DNA of 64,000 nt, from positions 58,974 through 122,973 of the forward strand of contig NW_020290051.1 of NCBI RefSeq assembly GCF_003144195.1, given 5' to 3'. A model generated the notes under the pieces. It was not told the DNA's origin and ran no database searches. It was given only the letters and a program-made list of their open reading frames with translations. This DNA comes from Ceraceosorus guamensis. Lineage: Eukaryota; Basidiomycota; Exobasidiomycetes; Ceraceosorales; Ceraceosoraceae. The position numbers and the translations under genes were made by a program. Shown here piece by piece: positions 56,549-64,000 of the stretch (position 1 is the stretch's first letter; every line of letters starts with the position of its first letter).

Positions 56549-59251
56549 CTAGCCAAAGCTCCGACTCTTGATCGCATTGGAAATACCGCTCGCTTCTCCT
56601 TGATAATGATTATCCTTTGGACCCTTATAAACGGCTCTCTGACTGGCCAACTTTTTGCTAGCCTTGTCGAACCTCTTTCTCTGCTTGACTCTGGGATTCC
56701 GGATGGACTTGGGTCCCTTTTTAGCCGATAAGCCTGCATTCTTTTCGATTTGCCGAGTGATGGAGCGATGAGCATCGCCCGAAGACGTTTCCAGGGCCGC
56801 CTCGAGTGCTCTGCGAACCGGGAAAAGTGCCAGGCATGTAAGCGTAGCTGTGCGAGTGAAAAGAAGCGCAAAAGAAACGGCTTGTAAAAAAAGCGGTGAA
56901 CTCACCTCTGCTCTTCTCTCTCGGCTTCGTACCCCTCCCTCCGGACCCTCTTGGCCTCCTTCTTGCCGCCGACGATCAAATCGTAATAGTCATCTTCGCC
57001 ATCCTGTTCCTGCGGCTGCACGCCCATCACATCCTTCCAGTCCCGCAGGTCCTCTTCCCCAAAGCCATCTTCATCGTCCAGCTGCGTGCCTCTGCCGCCT
57101 CTGGCCTGCTCAGCAAGCTTGGCATCTCTGGCCGCATTAGCCTTTTCCACTGCCAATCGGCTCCTCTCTCTGTCCCTGTATGGTATGTCCGCGTCTCCAC
57201 CAAGCGCCTTCCGAGCAGCTTCTCCTCTTCTGGCCTCTTTGGACCTAATCTGTCCTGTGTGGAATTGCAAGCTTCTCCTTTTGCTGGCCTTGTCTGCCGC
57301 ATCGCCAGCGTCCAACTCCAACGGATCTCCAAAATCGTCGACAGAAGTTGACCGTGCTTTGCTTGAGCTTTGTTTCTTGGAGCTGGACTTGGCCTGGGAA
57401 GAGGCAGCTGCAAGAGCCTCAGAGAGATGAGCGTCGGCAGAGGCAAGCGACTCGAGAGCGGCCAAGGGGCTTTCGGATGAAGCAAGCGCAGTAGCCGGTT
57501 TCTTCTTCTTGCTACCAGCCGTTTGCTCTTTACCATTGACCTTGGCACCCCGATCACCTTTGCTGCCAGCGCCTTTGGCAGCTTTAGACTTTTTGCCGGG
57601 CGCCTCTTTCTTCGTCTGCTTCGTCGCGCCATTGGCACGTCCACTCTTGGCTTCAACCTGCTCATTCTTCAGCTGTTCCAATTCGTCCTCGTCAAGTTCA
57701 CCCAAGCTCTCCTCATCCTCGCCCGGAACGCCACGTCCAACATCCTGGCCCTTGCTGATCATCTTCTCCAGCCATTCTCTCTCCGCAGGCTCCATCTCTC
57801 CCTCGCTCTCCTCCTCCGATTCTGAAGCAGCTGCGCTGGCTCCCGCTTCTTCAAGCGTCGCTAGACCCCTCTTTAGGGAGACGAGACGTTGGATGATCGG
57901 ATGCGACGTCAAGCTGGTGGATCTTGAACCCGAGGCGTACGCTGTGCTGGAGCGCAGCTGGAAGTAGAATGCTAAAGTCGTCAAGTACGTCAAGAGTGTC
58001 TCTTTTGTGGCGGAAGGACCGAGTATCCCGCGAGTGACGATATGCAGTCAGTGCGATCATTCCCACACATCAAATGATTCTAGCAGCGCTGAACACTCAC
58101 GATGATGGATGTGCATGAGCGCCAGACTAGGATCCTTCTTTGGCAATTGCTGCTCCGCTCTGGTGTCCCGAAGAAAGCAGGAAGCATCCCCCATAAAGCG
58201 GGTTCCCATCAGCTCGAGTTACAGCACAAGGCTGGACGCCTCTCGCACCAGCTCAAAACTCACGCGTGCATTGCCGCCTGGACTTCACTTAATTGGTCCA
58301 CGCAGTCGGCATAGTCTCCAATCAGAGCAATCGTCTCCGGGGTCTCCCTTTGCACTTTGGCTAAAAGCAAGTGCAGAGCATGCTTGTCCGTAGGTAAGGG
58401 GGTATCGACTGTCATAGTTGCGGTTGTATTTGCTTGCGTTCTGCCGCTTCCGTTGCGGACACAGGTGGATCGAGGGAGGTGGTGAGCACAAGCAACGATG
58501 CGACAATCTTTCTGCTCGAGTGGCGAGAGGATCACATTCTGGGTCGTGTAGCTCACCTTTCGGTGGAGTGACTCGCGTTATCATCCAGTTCCTGCCTCCT
58601 CTTTTCCCTGGCAGCTCTGTTCATGCCCAACAGTCCACCTGCCCCCTTGAAGTTTTGCCAATCCTGCTCTCCAACTCCAAAGTCTTCATCCAGTAGGTTT
58701 GCCCTCGCTTTCAGTTGCAAATTCTTTGCTTCTTTCAACTGCAGCTCTCTGGCTTCTTCAGGATCCAATTCCGAGTCCGAATCGTCGGCGTCGGGACGAG
58801 ACATATCGTAGTAGGCTGCCTTGTGAGGACCCCAACCGGTCTCTTCCTGTAGAGACGCTTCTGAGGATGCGTCCGAGTCTTCTCTTTGTGCGTGCGTGTT
58901 GCTTTGAGGTCGCGCTTTGTCACCCTTTACAGCACCACTGCGGGCCATGACCACCTCTTCGTCGTCCTCCTCCTCACCCTTGTACCCCTCCTCGTCCTCA
59001 TCCTCGTCATCCTCCTCATCGGCACCAACATCGAGCACGGTTCTACCACCTCCCAAATCCACCTCGTCATCGTCACTTTCTTCGTCGTCGAGGAGAATGC
59101 GATCCCTCGAAGCTTGAAAGGCATCCACCTCATCCATCGGTACATCTTCTGATGTTTGCCATCGAGGCACGCTTGCGCTGGCGCTTGTGCCACCGCCTAG
59201 CGACGCCGAAGCGCTGGCGCTGCTTTTACCCCTGGATCCCTTGCGCGCCAT
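56549..59251 (-). CDS. UTP3: UTP3/SAS10, SSU processome protein
   Basis: Five exons (58557-59251, 58264-58440, 58101-58159, 56906-58001, 56549-56810) give 762 residues in phase. The protein acts in the nucleolus in 18S rRNA processing. The N-terminus is Ser-rich then strongly acidic (DDEEDDEDEDEEGYKGEEED), followed by TGWGPHKAAYYDMSRPDADD, GVGEQDWQNFKGAGGLLGMN and the Sas10/Utp3/C1D domain: KHALHLLLAKVQRETPETIA, TLLTYLTTLAFYFQLRSS and HPIIQRLVSLKRGLATLEE. The diagnostic Sas10 C-terminal domain ends it: ITRQIEKNAGLSAKKGPKS, IRNPRVKQRKRFDKASKKLA and HYQGEASGISNAIKSRSF. It is longer than yeast UTP3 (~610) because of Ser/Lys/Glu-rich inserts. Divergent from DAP1, with a CACGTG between the starts. 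Confidence 0.92.
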
Positions 59252-59787
59252 CCTTGCGGCTGCAGCAGGCGAGCGTAGAATCGAGGACCGCAAGTGTTGC
59301 GGGCAATGCGAATGTGAATCACGAATCACAGACGTATGGCTAGAAAAGTCACAAGGAATGGTAGCAGTAGTAGTCGTAGGACTAGTGGTAGTAGTAGAGT
59401 ACAATCGTGACCTCCTCATATCGACATGGAATTCTTCTGCTGATTCCGTCATTCAAGATTTGACTTAATCCACAAGATTTGATCTGGGGACCGAAAATTT
59501 CGGTCACGTGGACGTCAATCATATCAATATTTGTCGCGCGAGAAAATCCAAAGCACGCGTGCTGCGTAGTGCTAGCGGCACGCCGCACAGGCCTTTCACG
59601 AATTCAGGTAATGGCGGGTTTGATCCCGCATACATGATTGCTGATGGTAGGTAGCACCTGCCTGCATTGAACAGACACTGCGCTGCACGCTCAGCTTCCC
59701 TTCTACCTCCTCCCCAAAGCCAACAAGTCTGTCTCACCAAACCTTTCAACATCGACTGCTACGGCGTGCTGGCGACTTGCTGCTATC
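59252..59787. promoter_or_regulatory. Shared divergent promoter, UTP3 and DAP1
   Basis: Intergenic DNA with CACGTG at 59505-59510 inside GGTCACGTGGACGTC, a direct motif pair GTGAATCACGAATCAC at about 59314-59329, and a TAGTAGTCGTAGGACTAGTG-type trinucleotide run near 59367-59398. A GCGGGTTTGATCCCGC hairpin lies at 59609-59624. The regulatory role is inferred. Confidence 0.45.
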
Positions 59788-61002
59788 ATGGGCCTATTCG
59801 GAGGAGCTGCTGCGAAAGCGTCACCAAGCTGGATAGACTGGGTGAGTCTCTGAACAGATGTGGAGGTAGGCCGGTTGGCTTTGTACCATGCAAGCAGTAC
59901 AGTTCGCAAGAACAGCCCAATCGTTCAAATATACATAGACATTGGACAGTGCAAAAGCGACGAGGCAGAGCTGATTATAGCGCTCCATTGACGATGTCAC
60001 GCTCTTTTCCAACGCCAGGCCATTCACATCCTTCAAGGCTTTTCCAATCCGCTCAACATTCTTCTCCTTCTCGTCTTGCTCTACCTTCTATACCCTCTCC
60101 TTCCACGTCCTCTTTCCCACTACACACCTACCCTCTCCCAAGCTCGGCAAACTTCCAGCACCTCGAACACCTCTCTAAACTCCAACGGATCCTATAATTC
60201 TTTGCCTTCCAAACATGCTCCTGCCAGTCTTTGGAGAAGGTACACGCCTAGGACTTTGGCAGTTTATGATGGGACAGGAGCCAATGGAGAAGAGGGAGAG
60301 ACGATCCTGTTGGCTATCGAGGGTCAAGTCTTTGATGTGACAAAGGGCGCAAACTTCTATGGGCCCGGTGAGTGGCGCACCATAATGCGAGGGCACAAAC
60401 TCTGGTTCGCATCGGAGCCTGTGAAAATCAGGCTGGAGCGCTGTCCTGGTCATCATGCGGCCAAACACATCCCTAGTTGACTTTGCACGCGGGACTGGCA
60501 AACAAACAACTGACACTGCTGACGCTCCAACCGTCTGCTCAATCAAGGCGGACCATACGGAAACTTTGCTGGGCGCGACGCATCGCGAGGAATGGCCAAG
60601 CAATCTTTTGCTCTAGGTGAGTGGAGGCCTTACCCCCTTCGCCCCTTTATTTTGTGCGCGTTCCCGACTGATCCTATCTTCGTTTTCGGTCCTGCTACTC
60701 GTGCTTCAGAAATGCTTACTCCTCTCGATCAGCCACTGGATAAGCTGGATGACCTCACGCCTGCAGAAGTGTAAGTAGGTAGTCCCTCACCTTCATGGCT
60801 CTCCCACTTGCTGAAAGGAGCTCGATCCACCTCCTGCACCAGCACCAACATGCGAGAATGGGCTCAGTGAGCTGACTGCGTTGGCGCAACACTGAGCGAG
60901 ACCGTGCTGACTCAGATCACCTCATCATCGTGGTTCGCCAGGCATTTTTCGAACAAGTATTTTGTTTGTGGGGAGCTTGTGAACGAAGGCGAAGGGGACT
61001 GA
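59788..61002 (+). CDS. DAP1: DAP1, membrane-associated heme-binding (MAPR) protein
   Basis: Six exons (59788-59841, 60019-60367, 60548-60616, 60710-60770, 60843-60866, 60942-61002) give 205 residues in phase. The N-terminus MGLFGGAAAKASPSWIDW precedes one membrane helix (NPLNILLLLVLLYLLYPLL). A Ser-rich linker and the cytochrome b5-like MAPR domain follow: YTPRTLAVYDGTGANG, ILLAIEGQVFDVTKGANFYG, GPYGNFAGRDASRGMAKQSF, LTPLDQPLDKLDDLTPAEV, NMREWAQHFSNKYFVCGEL. The Tyr residues of FYGPGGPYG, which coordinate heme in PGRMC1, are present. Dap1 supports cytochrome P450 activity in ergosterol synthesis (Erg11) at the ER. The 24-base fifth exon encodes the conserved NMREWA helix, and leaving it out would delete this helix. 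Confidence 0.94.
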
Positions 61003-61145
61003 GACCTTTACGGGCACGATTCACCATAAGCTTGCCGGGTCAAACCCGCTCAAGTTCTCACAATCGGTGTCACGCATTCAGGCTTCGGGTCTTGACACTA
61101 CGAACGGACTCCCGTGACGCAATAGATTACTGTACAAGTCTCTTC

Positions 61146-62225
61146 TCAGGATGCTTCATTCCAGGCAGACAGATCTCCATAGCTGACAAAGGCGTCCAGC
61201 TCTTCATTGTCCGCATCGAAGCCAGTCGCAACGATGAAATGCTCCGCGCTAGCCGGTCTACTAGAGGGCGGTTTGGCCAGCACGACTTTGTCGAACCTAG
61301 TTCGAAGTTGAGCCATGAGCAATACCATGTCTTTACCGCCCAATGTGGTCCCTTCTTTTTCAGCAAAAGGAGCTGTGGCTGAGCTCCTTTGAGGTGGTGT
61401 GGCAAAGACCTTGGCGACGAATGTGCCGCCGGGGGAGAGGAGCTTGAAGGTGATTGTGAGAGCGCTGGTAAGTAGTTGGGCTTGTAGCGATGCATCTAGC
61501 GCGTGTAGGCCCGTCACGTCTGGCGCGCCATCACAAATGATCAGATCCGCTTTGGCTCCTTTTCTGCCGTTCTGGAGTGATCGATCTTCCGATATGGGCG
61601 ATGAAGCGGACGATAGGTCTTCCATTGCGGCGGATGAACGATCATCATCTTCCCCTAGCAGAGCCATGCCTACCGCTCGAGCCGTCTTTTCCAACGTAAT
61701 GTCCCCGCAGATCTGCACCACGCCGGGCAAAGGGGCCATGGGTTGCAGATCCACAGCTACTATCTTGCTACCTTTTGGCAAGGTACGTGCGAGGACTTGA
61801 GACCATGATCCAGGAGCTGCGCACAGATCTACGACCCTTCGTAGGGCTGTGCCTGTTTGGCTTGCTGCGGAGCTCGAGCCCAAGATGCGGAGGTCCAGAG
61901 GTGATCGGGAGAGGAAACCAAATTCTTGATCTAGATGGATGAGCTAGGCACATGCGGCGGAATGTCTCGCGAGTCAATAGGCTGATCACTCTTGCTTGGA
62001 GGGTTTGCGCGCAGTCGCCCTCGCTCGTCCCTCACTTTGTATGCGCTCCTCGCCCTGTACCCCTGGGTCTTGGCAAGTCTGTACCAGATGTCACGCGAAT
62101 CCTTGTTCGTTTTGCCCCTGTGGAGAGAATCGATCGTCACAAGGGCCAGATTCACCACAGCACCGTGAAAATTTCGTCAGTCTGGAGTCAGAGCAGCTAT
62201 GACAGGTTTGCGCGTGGACTGACAT
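61146..62225 (-). CDS. TRM7: TRM7, tRNA anticodon-loop 2'-O-methyltransferase (FtsJ family)
   Basis: Two clear exons (62036-62117, 61146-61943), preceded by a proposed two-base coding exon (62224-62225) in which AT joins G across an intron, give 293 residues in phase. The sequence begins GKTNKDSRDIWYRLAKTQGY then RARSAYKLIHLDQEFGFL, typical of Trm7. It goes on with the SAM motif DLCAAPGSWSQVLAR, VAVDLQPMAPLPGVVQICGD, ADLIICDGAPDVTGLHALD, LLSPGGTFVAKVF and KPPSSRPASAEHFIVATGF. The K-D-K-E catalytic tetrad can be placed (Lys in RLAK, Asp in ICDGAPD, Lys in VAKVF, Glu in SAEHF). Trm7 methylates positions 32 and 34 of certain tRNAs in the cytosol. No in-frame ATG precedes exon two without a stop, hence the split-start model; the GTCAGT donor is weak. 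Confidence 0.88.
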
Positions 62226-64000
62226 GATCACAAGCCACAAGTAGTCCTGAATTGCACGCACAGGGCCTTGCAGGTGATGGAAGGAAAGGTGTTTGCGCGA
62301 GACTGCTAGCCTTGTTGCGAGCCAGCACCGAATCCTGCTCTATTTTGAATCCCTTTTGACGCCAGAAAATAATTTTTCAAACCCTTTTGAAGACTCCACT
62401 TGCGATCGACCAGAGCTGCGGAACGGGAGGGAGGTGCGCAAACGTCGCTCTCCAAATTTGGGTCGAGCCTGCCACCAGCTTAGTTTTTTGCGTTTTGAGC
62501 CGTCTGAGTGACCGTTGAGCTGTCTGCGATCACTCTTGAGCTTCTGCGATCTTCTAGAAACCCCTGTTTGGTTGCACTCGGTCATGTGAGTCCTTCTCAT
62601 GGGAATGATGTTGAGAGCTTTCATAGCCCTAGGTCGCACGGCGAAGGCTTGAGAATCAAGATGTCCACCAATATTCAAAATTGCGGCTGTCCCGCCTAAA
62701 CAAAAAAGTGCGGAACGGACAGTGGTCACGTGATGCACGACGAGCCACGAAAGTTGAGCGCGACCCGTCAAGCTATACGAGCCATCATGCGCCGCCCTCC
62801 TGCAGGGACTCTCCTGATATAGAGCAACACACCTCTTCACCTGATGAGTCGCAGCAATTAATTTGCATTCCCCTAGCTGTGCGCTTACTGCTGTTGACTT
62901 TCGTGAGGGTAATGCTACAGCAACTTGAATCACGAATGGTGCAAGAATGATCAGAAACTTGGAGGCTTTTGCCTGCCACGGACGGTAAGCGAACCCGAGC
63001 AGAGTACACTACCCTCCTTACGCGCAGTTGCACTTTCGGTAAATCTAGCAGCAAAAGATGGCTCATTGACCAATTCAGAATCAAAAAGTCGTCGTCAAGA
63101 CATGCTCGTCAGTTGCAGAGAGATGCTGTAAGAGGTTCAGTGATGCAAAAGAGGTGCGCTGCGCGAAAAATCCGGACGTCGGATTGTGAGAATGTGAATC
63201 ATTCAATGTCAATCGCGTGAACCTCCTCTTGAACATGTTTGCAGCGTTAGCGACGCTCAGAATTCGCCACGTGGTAGCAAACAAGCCTTCGATAAACGCC
63301 ATGATGTTGACGCAAGGTAGAGTTTGAGGAGGTGTCGCGCGCGGCGGTGGGGAAAGAAGGTGCATCAGTGACGCGCGCGGAAATCGTGACACACTGCTGT
63401 AGTGCCCGGTGCTGTCGGGCCACAGCTCATTCCGGATCCTGTGGCCCAGGAGATCGCGTTGCGGCTGCGCAAGCCCAGCTTTAGCAGAGCAGAGGCTACT
63501 ATGCACCGCAATCAGACGCACGCGCGTTTGGCAGAGGACTTGGAGTGGTGTTTTGGTTGGAGCGGTGTGGCGAGGCGGGGGGCAGGTATAGCCGGGGTTC
63601 CTCTATACTGTAGCTGCCGCGCGTGCGCCAACAACGGCTCATGTCTCGGATTCGCGCGCGCTTGTATAGGCAGGGCAGCCTTTTGGATTGGATTGGGCAG
63701 GCGCAGCTTGGCAGCGCAGCGCAGCGCACCTGAAGCCGCGCGGAGATGGAGTCGCGAGGAGGAGAATCACGATCGAACTGACTGACTGCGACTCAAGGAC
63801 TCGGACTCGGACTCAGCAGACTGGCATGCAACAACAAGGCGCGCGCACGGCTCTTTGGACGGATCGATCGATCTAGTTGCTTGCTTATTGCGCGCGCGCA
63901 TGGCATGGCAGGCGCAATGAGTCGGTTGCGTGCTGAGCATCGCATCGATGAAAGGATCCGGATGAGTTGCGCGAAAGAGACAGGAGCTTGCACAGATGCC
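62226..64000. other. 1.8 kb with no supported gene
   Basis: This stretch runs upstream of TRM7 to the window edge. It holds a TCACGTGA palindrome at 62726-62733, recurrent motifs (CTTGAATCACGAATGG at about 62923-62938; GAATCACGATCG near 63764-63775), and a GCAGCGCAGCGCAGCGC run near 63708-63727. A 146-codon minus-strand frame at 63081-63521 has no family support. A gene continuing past the right edge cannot be excluded. Confidence 0.45.

Noticed and set aside
59600-59640. tRNA T-arm-like hairpin GCGGGTTTGATCCCGC
   Set aside because: The loop is six bases rather than seven, and no D-arm, anticodon arm or acceptor stem could be folded around it.
63081-63521. 146-codon minus-strand frame with MAFIEGLFATTWRILSVANA
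   Set aside because: One segment looks protein-like, but there is no recognised family, splice partner or context, and long chance frames are common at this GC content.
1-64000. A new defence, secondary-metabolite or mobile system
   Set aside because: Apart from the unknown proteins, every recognisable gene is a standard eukaryotic housekeeping gene, with no clustering of nucleases, synthases, transporters or mobile-element genes.

Overview
This is ordinary nuclear chromosome from a fungus, most likely a basidiomycete and plausibly a smut-lineage (Ustilaginomycotina) species. The basis is eukaryotic gene structure with many short GT-AG introns (about 50-230 bases), typically fungal genes (BIO2, PMP3, DAP1, an ERJ5-like J protein, SDA1, UTP3/SAS10), compact spacing and moderately high GC. 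The exact taxon is inference. I rebuilt exon structures by hand from both strands. Where I give a full exon list, the reading phases add up to a whole number of codons. Function comes from recognised family motifs; no search could be run.

Layout, left to right: the 3' end of an unknown gene (3-353, +); an ATG37/ACBD5-like acyl-CoA-binding protein (-); mannose-6-phosphate isomerase (-); a sparse 3 kb stretch; a two-finger C2H2 protein (+); a class I methyltransferase (-) divergent from an ER J-domain protein (+); an 11-exon polytopic membrane protein (-); SDA1 (-) divergent from biotin synthase BIO2 (+); a 2.9 kb stretch with unresolved coding fragments; a Ser-rich protein (+); a coiled-coil protein (-) divergent from UTP6 (+); the tiny four-exon PMP3 gene (-); a repeat-rich 2.3 kb spacer; proteasome subunit RPN6 (-); mitochondrial ribosomal protein uS11m (-) divergent from a ZNF830-like protein (+); a 1144-aa low-complexity protein (-) divergent from a 988-aa disordered protein (+); UTP3/SAS10 (-) divergent from DAP1 (+); the tRNA methyltransferase TRM7 (-); and 1.8 kb with no supported gene.

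The genes are mostly housekeeping. Ribosome production and translation stand out (SDA1, UTP6, UTP3/SAS10, uS11m, TRM7, possibly the ZNF830-like protein). The others serve membranes and lipids (ATG37-like, DAP1, PMP3), cofactors and cell wall (BIO2, PMI) and protein quality control (RPN6, ERJ5-like). I see no transposon, virus, CRISPR array, biosynthetic cluster or new defence-like system. The most unusual features are structural: several very small exons (10, 14, 17, 18 and 24 bases), a probable start codon split by an intron in TRM7, a dispersed intergenic GTGAnTC/GAnTCAC motif, and CACGTG sites in several shared promoters.
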